Assembly (NCBI GenBank): GCA_019359495.1
Contig: JAHHHF010000074.1
Span: 62,001 to 126,000 of the forward strand
Direction: 5' to 3'
From: Goleter apudmare HA4340-LM2
Lineage (GTDB): Bacteria; Cyanobacteriota; Cyanobacteriia; Cyanobacteriales; Nostocaceae
DNA: 64,000 nucleotides
This document shows positions 8,778-16,748 of this stretch, one piece after another; positions within the stretch are counted from its first letter, which is position 1, and every line of letters begins with the position of its first letter. Under the pieces are notes generated by a model. That model ran no database searches. It saw only the letters and a list, made by a program, of their open reading frames with translations, and was not told where the DNA came from. A program made the translations under genes and the position numbers.

Positions 8778-10767
8778 GATAGCACTGCTCATCGGCATTA
8801 GCGAATATCAGCCAGGATTAGCACCGCTACCCAATGCTGTGAAAGATGTGGAGGCGATGCGGCGAGTTTTGCTTAACCCAGAAATGGGTGCTTTTATGCC
8901 AGAAAACGTCAAAGTCCTGAAAAATCCCCAACGGCAAGAGATGGCTTATGCAATTGAGGATTTATATACTAATTGTCAGAAAGGTGACTTGGTACTGTTC
9001 TATTTTTCTGGTCATGGTATCACCGTAGACAATGGTGATTTTTACTTTTCAACTCGCAACACCGAGAAAAATCAGGGAAAATTGCGGACAGCTTCAGCCG
9101 TAACCGCTAGAGATGTACACGCCTTGATGAATAACTGCAAATCTAAGCATCTAGTAGTAATTTTAGATTGCTGCTTTAGTGGTGCTTTTGGCAAAGGTTT
9201 GTCACCCAAAAATAGCGGTATTGATCTAGAGAATAAATTAGGGGGTGAGGGTAGGGCAATTCTCACAGCTTCCACCTCTACACAATATGCCTTTGAGTCC
9301 GATGGTTTAGACCTGTCAATTTACACCCATTATCTCGTAGAAGGGATTGAAAAAGGCGCAGCAGATATAGATGGGGATGGTTTGATTTCGGTAGATGAGT
9401 TACATGGCTATGCGAAAAGCAAGGTGCAAGAAGCAGCACCCGCCATGACACCAGAGTTTTATCCTCATAAAGACGGGTATCGGATTGTTTTGGCGAAGTC
9501 GCCCAAGGATGATCCTAAGCTGAAGTATCGGAAGGAAGTTGAGATAATTGCTCTTGAGGATGAAGGAGAAATTTCTGATATCAACAGAGATTATTTAGAT
9601 GAGTTGCGAAAAACCTTGGGATCATCTGTTTCTGTTGATGAGGCTAATGCAATCGAATTTGAGGTGCTTGAACCTTATCGTAAACGCCAAGAAAAATTGC
9701 AACGTTATCAGCGGACGTTTTCTCGACTGAAACAGTTTCCACCTAGTCAAAAAGAACGCAATGCTTTAAATCGCTTGCAAAATATCTTAAGCTTGCGAGA
9801 TGAAGATGTTGCACCGATAGAACAAAGGATTATTGGTGAGCAAAAGCCATCTGCATCTGTAGAACAATTACCTGAACCTATTGAACAAAATCAAGCCCAT
9901 CAATTTGAGTTTGACATAGTGCAGGTAAATGCTCAAGGAAAAATCATTAACCGTAGTCAAGGACGCGCTGAGTATTTTACAGAAGACTTGGGTAATGGTG
10001 TCCTGTTAGAAATGGTATCGATTCCTGGCGGTAAATTCCTCATGGGTTCGCCAGAGAACGAAGAAGGACGAAGCAATGATGAAAGTCCACAACATACTGT
10101 CACAGTTCCACCTTTTTTCATGGGGAAGTTTCCCGTCACCCAAGGGCAATGGCAAGTCGTTGCTGGGTTTGATAAGGTGAATATTGATTTAAATCCTGAT
10201 CCATCCAATTTTAAAGGTGCGAATCGCCCTGTGGAATGCGTTTCTTGGGATGATGCAGTGGAGTTTTGCACCAGGTTGTCGAAGAAGACTGGCAAAATCT
10301 ATCGCTTACCCAGTGAAGCGGAATGGGAATATGCTTGTCGTGGGGGAACAACTACGCCGTTTTACTTTGGTGAAACGATTACCACTGATTTAGCGAATTA
10401 CCAAGGTACAGACTGGGAATATCAAGGAACCACATACCCTGGTAATTATGGTAAAGGATTGAAGGGTGAATATCGAGAGCAAACAACTGATGTGGGAAAA
10501 TTTCCTGCCAACCCCTTTGGTTTATTTGATATGCATGGTAATATATGGGAATGGTGTCAGGATGAGTGGCACAATAGCTATAACAATGCACCAACCGACG
10601 GCAGTGTTTGGTCAGGTGATAATGATAATCAAAAACGACTGCTGCGCGGTGGTTCGTGGCTCAGCTTTCCCAGGTGTTGCCGTTCGGCGGATCGCGGCAG
10701 GGACGCGCGTGACGTCAGGGACAGCCTCGTGGGTTTTCGGGTTGTGTGTGTGCGGGGCAGGACTTAG
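8770..10767 (+). CDS. Caspase-like protease fused to an FGE-sulfatase (C-type-lectin fold) domain; probable DGR target
   Basis: A 665-residue protein in three parts. Residues 1 to about 245 form a C14 caspase-like domain with catalytic His82 in FSGHG and Cys135 in DCCFSG. Residues about 255-365 form a charged helical linker. From about 395 to the end is a formylglycine-generating-enzyme/sulfatase-modifying domain, a C-type-lectin-like fold (LEMVSIPGGKFLMGS, RLPSEAEWEYACRGG, GNIWEWCQDEW). The last 40 codons fit a diversity-generating retroelement variable region, and an Avd gene and an RT fragment follow. The likely role is a binding domain that triggers proteolysis, perhaps cell suicide. No transmembrane segment is seen. 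The binding partner is unknown. Confidence 0.88.
   Translation: MARIALLIGISEYQPGLAPLPNAVKDVEAMRRVLLNPEMGAFMPENVKVLKNPQRQEMAYAIEDLYTNCQKGDLVLFYFSGHGITVDNGDFYFSTRNTEKNQGKLRTASAVTARDVHALMNNCKSKHLVVILDCCFSGAFGKGLSPKNSGIDLENKLGGEGRAILTASTSTQYAFESDGLDLSIYTHYLVEGIEKGAADIDGDGLISVDELHGYAKSKVQEAAPAMTPEFYPHKDGYRIVLAKSPKDDPKLKYRKEVEIIALEDEGEISDINRDYLDELRKTLGSSVSVDEANAIEFEVLEPYRKRQEKLQRYQRTFSRLKQFPPSQKERNALNRLQNILSLRDEDVAPIEQRIIGEQKPSASVEQLPEPIEQNQAHQFEFDIVQVNAQGKIINRSQGRAEYFTEDLGNGVLLEMVSIPGGKFLMGSPENEEGRSNDESPQHTVTVPPFFMGKFPVTQGQWQVVAGFDKVNIDLNPDPSNFKGANRPVECVSWDDAVEFCTRLSKKTGKIYRLPSEAEWEYACRGGTTTPFYFGETITTDLANYQGTDWEYQGTTYPGNYGKGLKGEYREQTTDVGKFPANPFGLFDMHGNIWEWCQDEWHNSYNNAPTDGSVWSGDNDNQKRLLRGGSWLSFPRCCRSADRGRDARDVRDSLVGFRVVCVRGRT
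10642..10767 (+). other. Probable DGR variable region (VR) at the 3' end of the caspase/FGE gene
   Basis: The segment encodes LLRGGSW, a variable stretch, then GFRVVCVRGRT and the stop. Conserved codons (TGG, CGT TCG GCG, CGC, AGG) alternate with codons at sites that are usually Asn in FGE-type templates: 10660-10668, 10672-10677, 10690-10692, 10696-10698, 10702-10707, 10711-10716 and 10720-10728. Nearly all of these variable codons end in C or T (CTC, AGC, TTT, TGT, GAT, GGC, GAC, GTC), as expected if AAY codons of a template were changed at the adenines. The GC-rich end (10741-10765) would be the initiation-of-homing site. No template copy was found nearby. Confidence 0.72.
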
Positions 10768-10830
10768 TATCCCTTTACACTTTTGCCCTTTTGCCCTTTG
10801 CAGTTTTTCCCTCTACCCTTCTTTATCCCT

Positions 10831-10843
10831 CGCGCGCAGCGCG
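10831..10843. other. GC-only hairpin downstream of the VR
   Basis: Perfect 5-bp CGCGC/GCGCG arms with a 3-base loop, 63 bases past the stop of the caspase/FGE gene and before avd. DGRs often need a GC-rich hairpin after the VR, but those usually lie closer and have longer stems. This is recorded as a candidate only. Confidence 0.3.
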
Positions 10844-10867
10844 ATCAAATTTCTTTAGATTTTTCAG

Positions 10868-11305
10868 ATGAGTGATTTACCCATAATACAGAAAACATAC
10901 GATTTAATCAAGTGGTACGTGCCAATTTTAAACCGTCTACCGAGAGATCATAAATTTTTGTTAGGCAACCGGATGATCACAGGACTATACGATTTACTAG
11001 ATGTGCTACTCACAGCAAGGTACGCAAAACAGAAATTAACTTATTTAGAACCCTTGAATAGTAAGTTAGATATCTTACGTCATCAAACTCGCCTCCTATT
11101 AGATTACAACTTAATTAAAACTGAACGTTACGAGTACGCCCAAAGGCTGTTAAATGATGTTGGCATTGATTTGGGTGGATGGATCAAACAACAAAAAAAC
11201 AGAGACACCGATGAAAAGAACGGGCTTCGACTTCGCTCAGCCCTCGACTTCGCTCAGCCCTCGACTTCGCTCAGCCCTCGACTTCGCTCAGCCCTCGACT
11301 CTTAA
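10868..11305 (+). CDS. avd: DGR accessory protein Avd, with a repeat-derived C-terminal tail
   Basis: A 145-residue protein. The first 113 residues are a four-helix bundle of the Avd/S23-like family (LIKWYVPILNRLPRDHKFLLGNRM, GLYDLLDVLLTARYA, LDILRHQTRLLLDYNLI, YEYAQRLLNDVGIDLGGWIKQ, quoted in pieces). Avd binds the DGR reverse transcriptase and is required for mutagenic homing in the known systems. The tail from about residue 120 is read from four 17-bp tandem repeats (11228-11302) and is not part of the fold, so the original stop was probably lost. It lies 100 bases after the target gene and 261 before the RT fragment, the usual DGR gene order. Confidence 0.85.
   Translation: MSDLPIIQKTYDLIKWYVPILNRLPRDHKFLLGNRMITGLYDLLDVLLTARYAKQKLTYLEPLNSKLDILRHQTRLLLDYNLIKTERYEYAQRLLNDVGIDLGGWIKQQKNRDTDEKNGLRLRSALDFAQPSTSLSPRLRSALDS
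11228..11302 (+). repeat. Four 17-bp tandem repeats at the 3' end of avd
   Basis: Four exact copies of CGACTTCGCTCAGCCCT at 11228, 11245, 11262 and 11279, then a partial fifth. Because 17 is not a multiple of three, each copy is read in a different frame, giving a non-repetitive Arg/Ser/Leu-rich tail to Avd. The motif is shared with the hairpin at 8154-8204. Confidence 0.9.
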
Positions 11306-11566
11306 TTGAATAGACTTAGACAATAAAATCTATCAATTTAGTTTGGGTATAGCGTTTCTCAATCCAATGAAGTACACCCCACCCACCTTACTAAGAGGTG
11401 GGTTGGGGAGGGGTAGTTTTGTATCTCATCAGAGTGAAAAAGGCTATAATAACTAGCAACAAAATTCATCAATGTAGCTTGGGTTGAGGCTTTGCGAAAC
11501 CCAACACTTGATCTAGATTCAACAGGAATTACTACAAATATTACAAGTTTTTAATCGAAACATAAC
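11306..11566. other. Spacer between avd and the RT fragment; no template repeat visible
   Basis: This 261-base stretch is where a DGR template repeat could lie. I see no sequence resembling the variable region. Instead there is a hairpin-forming CCCCACCCACCTT/AGGTGGGTTGGGG segment (about 11376-11413) and a GCTTGGGTTGAGGC-type element (about 11477-11505), both of spacer-repeat character. The template may have been deleted or replaced by these elements. Confidence 0.5.
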
Positions 11567-12133
11567 ATGAAAAGATACGGTAATCTTTGGCATGAAATTA
11601 TAACATTTGATAACTTACTATCAGCAGCCCAGAAAGCACAAAAAGGTAAACGTTTTCGAGAAAATATTTTAGCTTTCAACTACAACTTAGAACAAGAACT
11701 ATTTCAACTGCAAGCACAATTACAGTCAAAAACATACTGTCCAGGAACATACCACACATTTCAAATCTATGAACCCAAACCGCGCCTGATTTCGGCGGCT
11801 CCCTATCGTGATCGAGTTGTGCATCATGCCCTCTGTAACGTTATTGTCCCCATATTTGAGCGCACATTTATTAGTGACTCCTACGCCAATCGTCTGGGTT
11901 TTGGTTCTCATCGTGCTTTACGTCGCTTCACTCAATTTGCTCGTTCAAGTCGTTATGTCTTGCAAGCTGATATCCGTAAATATTTTCCGAGTATCGACCA
12001 TGAAATTTTAAAGTCACTCATATATCGTAAAATTAAATGTCTTGATACTCTGTGGTTAATTATAGCGTTTCTTGCTTGGATACCATGTGTCCAAGGGTGG
12101 GGAAACCCCGCCCCTACGGGTTTTGTGATTTAA
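11567..12133 (+). pseudogene. Truncated DGR-type reverse transcriptase
   Basis: The first ~165 residues are a clear DGR reverse transcriptase: [77 protein letters not shown], and motif [13 protein letters not shown] with the first catalytic Asp. Homology stops after CLDTLWLI (about 12060). The remaining residues are read from a repeat element and end at 12133. The QG/LPIG region, the YxDD box of motif C and the thumb are all missing, and nothing downstream resumes them. The enzyme cannot be active alone. It follows the target and avd genes on the same strand. Confidence 0.88.
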
Positions 12134-12403
12134 AACTGTACTTCATTGGTATGAAAACCGCCATAATACAATTATTGATAATTTTACTTAATAGCCTTTC
12201 TCGGTTGAACGCAACATAATCAAGGGCGGGGAAACCCCGCCCCTACGGGTTTTGTGATTTAAAACTGTACTTCATTGGTATGAAAACCGCCATAATACAA
12301 TTATTGATAATTTTACTTAATAGTCTTTCTCGGTTGAACGCAACATAATCAAGGGCGGGGAAACCCCGCCCCTACGGGTTTTGTGATTTAAAACTGTACT
12401 TCA
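12099..12403. repeat. 129-bp tandem repeat, about 2.4 copies
   Basis: Copies begin at 12099, 12228 and 12357 with an exact period of 129 bases and very few differences. Each opens with a GGGCGGGG-AAA-CCCCGCCC palindrome followed by CTACGGGTTTTGTGATTTAAA. The last copy breaks off at about 12403, where the Rpn pseudogene begins. The array replaces the 3' part of the reverse transcriptase gene. It is not CRISPR-like, since the copies are contiguous without unique spacers. Confidence 0.92.
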
Positions 12404-12404
12404 T

Positions 12405-12755
12405 GAGTTAGGTACTTCCAATACTCAACCAATAGGTATTAATTTAATGCAATTGACTATTGCCTCTGATGAAACCATGCCCGCCCAAGCAAGACAATTA
12501 ATTGACAGGGTACAATCAGAATCAACAGACGCACTGCCAAGAAACGAAATTATAGATATCATCACCTCAATTGCTGTTTACAAGTTTTCGTCTTTGAGTA
12601 GGGAGGAAGTTGAGGCTATGCTAGGGCTGACTTTACAAGAAACCTGAGTTTACCAAGAGGCTAAAGCCGAAGGTCGAGCCCAACGGTAAGCGGAAATGTT
12701 GCAAGTTACTGTACCCTTGCTACTAAAATGCCTGTTACAGACCAGCTTCAGTAAA
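12405..12755 (+). pseudogene. Remnant of an Rpn-family (DUF2887-type) recombination-promoting nuclease/transposase
   Basis: Only the C-terminal part of a cyanobacterial Rpn/PD-(D/E)XK 'putative transposase' remains. In-frame homology starts at 12405 (QPIGINLMQLTIASDETMPAQ) directly after the tandem array, continues through IITSIAVYKFSSLSREEVEAML, and is broken by a TGA at 12645 and a TAA at 12687. After these stops the frame still reads the typical VYQEAKAEGRAQR and AEMLQVTVPLLL. The nuclease core is absent. A 66-residue frame from 12447 is open, but it is only part of this relic. Confidence 0.78.
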
Positions 12756-13640
12756 TGCTTGGCTCAAAACATTAACCAAATCCAAACTTTCTGCCCATTG
12801 TGTCAGGTATGTGTAATCCAAACCTTCTCCCTGCAACTTTAATATCCCTAACACATCGCGCCACTGTTTTTCAGATTGACTCCCTTTACCCCAACGCAAT
12901 TTCTGTAAAATTGTATCTTCTGCCGAAGCCACCCAAAACTTAGGTATTCCTTCTAAGTCAATTAGCTGGCGACGTAACATTTGGGATACTGCAAATGCTG
13001 AATCGTCAGTGATATATAAGTCGGCATTAGCAATGGTTTCAGTATGTGTAATATTCAGGATGCTCTCGCTTCCTTGCTTTAAACCCTCAACCGCACCTGC
13101 TGGACAATAGTATCCTGCACCTTCAAGTGTTTCTACCAGCAAATTGATTTGCTCTGGTTGGACTGCAATTACCAAATCTAAATCACGAGTCGAACGCGGT
13201 TCTCCATGTAGCGAAGCTGCAACACCACCAGTTACATAGTAAGGGATATTAGTTGACTCAAAAATTTGGTGTAACTCTGCTGCTAATGATATAGAGTCCT
13301 GAATCCACATATTTTCATCATGACCTTTGGGGTGAAAATCAACCCGATATTTTTCTGCTAGTACAGCACGGGTAAATACATGAAGTATTTGCTCTAAAGA
13401 TGCTCCATGATGTCGAGATTTAATTCCTGCAAGGCAAAGTTTCTTCACTCCTCGCTCATGAGTCATGAACATTTCTAAGCGTTGGGAAAGTGAAAGTTGC
13501 CGCAGGCGAGCGAAAAGATATATATCTGCCTCAATGTTTGTATCAGTTGCTTGTGGCTGGTAAGTCAGTTTTGAATTGATTGTTATTTTAACTAACTGCA
13601 TATTCTGTAAACTGACGCTTGCATGGCGAATGAAAACCAA
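12735..13640 (-). CDS. Nucleotidyltransferase-fold protein (AbiEii-like)
   Basis: A 301-residue protein. The C-terminal half has the minimal nucleotidyltransferase motif: GG at residues 138-139, followed by RSTRDLDLVI with Asp153 and Asp155 as likely metal-binding residues. A helical tail contains EDTILQKLRWGKGSQSEKQWRD, as in AbiEii/MNT proteins. The N-terminal 110 residues contain a conserved segment (LSLSQRLEMFMTHERGVKKL) probably for substrate or partner recognition. ATG codons at 13640 and 13601 both fit; the second is more likely. Such proteins act as toxins or tRNA-modifying NTases in abortive-infection systems, but no antitoxin gene is adjacent. Its 3' end meets the Rpn pseudogene. 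Confidence 0.72.
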   Translation of the reverse strand: MVFIRHASVSLQNMQLVKITINSKLTYQPQATDTNIEADIYLFARLRQLSLSQRLEMFMTHERGVKKLCLAGIKSRHHGASLEQILHVFTRAVLAEKYRVDFHPKGHDENMWIQDSISLAAELHQIFESTNIPYYVTGGVAASLHGEPRSTRDLDLVIAVQPEQINLLVETLEGAGYYCPAGAVEGLKQGSESILNITHTETIANADLYITDDSAFAVSQMLRRQLIDLEGIPKFWVASAEDTILQKLRWGKGSQSEKQWRDVLGILKLQGEGLDYTYLTQWAESLDLVNVLSQAFTEAGL

Positions 13641-13759
13641 TTATAGTATTAAATTTTTAATTTTCATCCCTTCATTCCGCAAGTCCCAAAATTCTGATCA
13701 CCCCATCACTTGAGAACACAGATTAGTATTAGGATGGCTGTAGATATGATGTGGTGCTG

Positions 13760-15178
13760 ATGTCGGAAATCTTTGCTACTACTGGAACCATTGCCGCGAT
13801 CGCTACTGCTGTTGTCCCGCAACAAGGTAGTGTGGGTATTGTGCGGGTTTCTGGTGATCAGGCTTTGGCGATCGCTAAAACTCTATTTCACACACCAGGA
13901 CGACAAGTTTGGGAAAGTCACCGCATACTTTACGGCTACATCCGCCATCCCCAGACGCAACAACTGGTAGATGAAGCCCTGTTGCTGATTATGCTTTCCC
14001 CCCGTTCCTACACCCGTGAAGATGTGGTGGAATTCCATTGCCACGGGGGAATTATTGCGGTGCAGCAGGTGTTGCAACTGTGTTTAGAAAATGGTGCTAG
14101 ACTCGCCCAAGCAGGGGAATTTACCCTCCGCGCCTTCCTCAACGGGCGACTAGATTTAACCCAAGCCGAAAGTATTGCTGATTTGGTAGGAGCGCGATCG
14201 CCCCAAGCTGCTCAAACTGCTTTAGCTGGGTTGCAGGGGAAATTAGCTCATCCTATCCGGGAGTTACGCGGGCGGTGTTTGGATATCTTAGCGGAAATTG
14301 AAGCCCGTATCGACTTTGACGAAGATATGCCCCCACTGGATTATAAAAGTATCATATCAGAAATTGAGAGCATTACTAACCAAATCAGCAAATTAATTGC
14401 CACTAAAGACAAAGGTGAATTGTTACGCACCGGGTTAAAAGTGGCCATTGTCGGGCGTCCCAATGTGGGGAAATCCAGCTTGTTGAACGCTTGGAGTCAG
14501 AGCGATCGCGCGATCGTCACCGACTTACCAGGCACAACCCGTGATGTGGTGGAATCGCAGCTAGTAGTCGGCGGCATACCTATACAGGTGCTAGATACAG
14601 CAGGCATTCGGGAAACAGCAGACCAAGTAGAAAAAATTGGCGTCGAGCGATCGCGCCGTGCTGCCAATGCAGCTGATTTAGTCTTGCTCACCATCGATGC
14701 TACCGCCGGGTGGACGGCAGATGACCAAGAGATTTACGCCCAAGTACAACACCGTCCTGTGATTCTTGTGATTAACAAAATCGACTTAATAGATGAAGCA
14801 GCATGTAAAATTCTCCAATCTAAAATCGTTCGACTGAGCGAAGCCGAAGTTCCAAATCTGAAATCTAAAATTGTCACAGCCGCCGCCCAAAACCAAGGCA
14901 TTGATAGTTTAGAAACAGCCATTTTAGAGATAGTACAAACAGGAAAAATCCAAGCTGCTGATATGGATTTAGCAATTAATCAAAGGCAATCCGCCGTGTT
15001 AATTAAAGCTAAAATATCCTTGGAGCAGGTACAAGATACCATTGCCCAGCAATTACCCCTAGATTTTTGGACAATTGACTTACGAGATGCCATTCACGCC
15101 TTGGGAGAAATCACCGGAGAAGAAGCCACGGAATCGGTGCTTGATAGGATTTTTTCTAGATTCTGCATTGGGAAATAA
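13760..15178 (+). CDS. mnmE: tRNA modification GTPase MnmE
   Basis: A 472-residue protein from the ATG at 13760 (GTG codons just upstream at 13751 and 13754 are less likely). MnmE works with MnmG to modify the wobble uridine of certain tRNAs. The N-terminal tetrahydrofolate-binding domain, central helices and inserted Ras-like G domain are all present: G1 GRPNVGKSS (232-240), G2 GTTRD, G3 DTAG (279-282), G4 NKID (339-342). The C-terminal CIGK box carries the catalytic Cys. Between G4 and G5 a stretch at 14828-14850 reads as a spacer-type repeat (VRLSEAEV). HIP1 sites are frequent. The stop abuts the next frame. Confidence 0.96.
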   Translation: MSEIFATTGTIAAIATAVVPQQGSVGIVRVSGDQALAIAKTLFHTPGRQVWESHRILYGYIRHPQTQQLVDEALLLIMLSPRSYTREDVVEFHCHGGIIAVQQVLQLCLENGARLAQAGEFTLRAFLNGRLDLTQAESIADLVGARSPQAAQTALAGLQGKLAHPIRELRGRCLDILAEIEARIDFDEDMPPLDYKSIISEIESITNQISKLIATKDKGELLRTGLKVAIVGRPNVGKSSLLNAWSQSDRAIVTDLPGTTRDVVESQLVVGGIPIQVLDTAGIRETADQVEKIGVERSRRAANAADLVLLTIDATAGWTADDQEIYAQVQHRPVILVINKIDLIDEAACKILQSKIVRLSEAEVPNLKSKIVTAAAQNQGIDSLETAILEIVQTGKIQAADMDLAINQRQSAVLIKAKISLEQVQDTIAQQLPLDFWTIDLRDAIHALGEITGEEATESVLDRIFSRFCIGK

Positions 15179-15217
15179 ATGACTAGTTACAAAAAAAATC
15201 TTAAAATTAACAACCAC

Positions 15218-15730
15218 ATGCAAATCTCAATTCGCCAAGCAAGCATACAAGATACCTTCATAATTTCCGACATACTGCAAGAAGTAGCAACCTGGCTTCA
15301 GCAGCGTGGTATACCTCTGTGGGATGATAGCGAACTTGCACCAGAGAGAATCTCTCAAGATGTTGCTGACGGTTTATTTTTTATAGCTGACTTTGCGGGT
15401 GAGCCTGCTGGTACAATTAGGTTTCAGCTTGAGGATTTGCTTTTCTGGCCTGATGTTGTGCAAGAAGACTCAGCATTTTTACATCGCTTTGCTGTGAGAC
15501 GGCATTACTCTGGTGGTAAAGTATCATCAGCATTGTTAAATTGGGCAGTCACACATGCACAAACACTTGGTAGAAGCTATTTACGTCTAGATTGTGATGC
15601 TGCGCGTCCGCGTTTAAAAGCAGTATATGAAAACTTTGGTTTTCGTCATCACAGTGACAGACAAATTGGCGTTTATTTTGTCTCTCGCTATGAATATAAA
15701 ATACTTCCGCCCAACGATCAAAAACCTTGA
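15218..15730 (+). CDS. GNAT-family N-acetyltransferase
   Basis: A 170-residue protein starting at the ATG at 15218 (MQISIRQASIQD). An ATG at 15179 directly after the mnmE stop gives 13 more residues that look unconserved. GNAT features are the strand FFIADFAGEPAGTIRF, the helix preceded by HRFAVRRHYSGGKVSSALLNWA (an R-x-x-x-G-x-V/S acetyl-CoA loop, slightly degenerate) and YLRLDCDAARPRLKAVYENFGF near the C-terminus. Substrate is unknown. Cotranscription with mnmE is plausible because only 39 bases separate them. Confidence 0.8.
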   Translation: MQISIRQASIQDTFIISDILQEVATWLQQRGIPLWDDSELAPERISQDVADGLFFIADFAGEPAGTIRFQLEDLLFWPDVVQEDSAFLHRFAVRRHYSGGKVSSALLNWAVTHAQTLGRSYLRLDCDAARPRLKAVYENFGFRHHSDRQIGVYFVSRYEYKILPPNDQKP

Positions 15731-15813
15731 TTTTGTTGATTTCAACCTAAATTTATTTTTCTCGTCAGAATGCCTTTTTATGGTATTTATTAATTACGAA
15801 CTACGAATTAGTA

Positions 15814-15919
15814 TATAGCAATCCTAAATGATTTGTAAAATCTTACATGTAGGGTTGTTGACTGTTGAGTGTCAACAGTCAAAACCGATATTGTTCACAA
15901 CTGAAATAGGATTGCTATA
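15814..15919. repeat. MITE-like element with 13-bp perfect terminal inverted repeats
   Basis: A 106-bp element bounded by TATAGCAATCCTA (15814-15826) and its exact complement (15907-15919). A second perfect palindrome inside has 11-bp arms at 15858-15868 and 15872-15882. There is no coding capacity. It ends three bases before the SDR start codon, so the element may supply or replace that gene's leader. This structure fits a non-autonomous miniature transposable element. Confidence 0.8.
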
Positions 15920-15921
15920 AT

Positions 15922-16692
15922 ATGACTTTTATTGACGAAATTAATCCTGTTAATACTTTAATTGTGGGAGCAAGTCAAGGTATTGGTCTAGGCTTCGTAA
16001 AAAAGTTACTACAAGATGTAAGAATTACTAAAATTTATGCAACCTATCGTCAGGCAGAATCTGCTCCTGATTTATTAGCTATAGAAAGGGAATACTCCAA
16101 CATATTAACTTGCCTCTCTCTGGATATCACAAATGAACAAAACATAGTTGCAAGTATCCAAAAGATAGGCACTGAAGTGAAGCAATTACATTTAGTAATT
16201 AACTGCGTAGGAATTTTACATGCAGATAACTTGCAACCAGAAAAGAGTTTAAAGCAACTCAATTCTGAAAACTTGCTGCATTACTTTCAAGTTAATAGCA
16301 TTGGGGCTGTGCTATTAGCTAAACATTTATTACCCTTTTTCCGTCATGGAGAACGCAGCGTGTTTGCAACTATTTCTGCCAAAATAGGTAGTATTGGTGA
16401 TAATCAACTGGGTGGATGGTATGGTTATCGCGCCTCCAAAGCCGCGCTGAATATGTTTATGCGAACTGCGGCAATTGAGTATGCTAGAAGCAGTCCTAAA
16501 AGTTTAGTAGTAACTTTGCATCCAGGGACAACCGATACACGCCTTTCTCGTCCGTTTCAAAAAAATGTCCCCACAGATAAATTGTTTTCCGTGGAACGTA
16601 CCGTTAGCCAATTATTGAGTGTGATTGAGGAGCTACAAGAAGGCGATAGTGGACAATTTTTCTCCTGGGATGGGAGTAGATTGCCTTGGTAG
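15922..16692 (+). CDS. Short-chain dehydrogenase/reductase, C-factor-like
   Basis: A 256-residue Rossmann-fold oxidoreductase. The nucleotide-binding loop GASQGIG is at residues 16-22, the NCVG equivalent of the NAG motif at 94-97, the catalytic Ser in TISAKIGS near 152, and the Tyr169-x3-Lys173 pair in YRASK. The GSIGDNQLGGWYGYRASKAALNM region is typical of the CsgA/C-factor subgroup, whose substrate is uncertain. No ribosome site is obvious because the start codon lies right beside the MITE-like element at 15814-15919. Confidence 0.85.
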   Translation: MTFIDEINPVNTLIVGASQGIGLGFVKKLLQDVRITKIYATYRQAESAPDLLAIEREYSNILTCLSLDITNEQNIVASIQKIGTEVKQLHLVINCVGILHADNLQPEKSLKQLNSENLLHYFQVNSIGAVLLAKHLLPFFRHGERSVFATISAKIGSIGDNQLGGWYGYRASKAALNMFMRTAAIEYARSSPKSLVVTLHPGTTDTRLSRPFQKNVPTDKLFSVERTVSQLLSVIEELQEGDSGQFFSWDGSRLPW

Positions 16693-16748
16693 GATGAAAG
16701 GTGCGTTACCCTGGTGCTAATCAAGGTATGTGAATTGTAAATAAATAT

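Noticed and set aside
10466-10858. A 130-residue forward frame overlapping the variable region
   Set aside because: Out of frame with the conserved FGE domain and reads pyrimidine-rich spacer; a shadow.
11306-11566. DGR template repeat
   Set aside because: Searched by eye for VR-like GGTTCGTGG or CGTTCGGCG blocks and found none.
12099-12403. Possible CRISPR array
   Set aside because: Repeat unit is 129 bp with contiguous copies and no unique spacers; no cas genes in the window.
12447-12647. Intact 66-residue gene
   Set aside because: Homology continues upstream of the ATG and past two stop codons, so it is part of a pseudogene.
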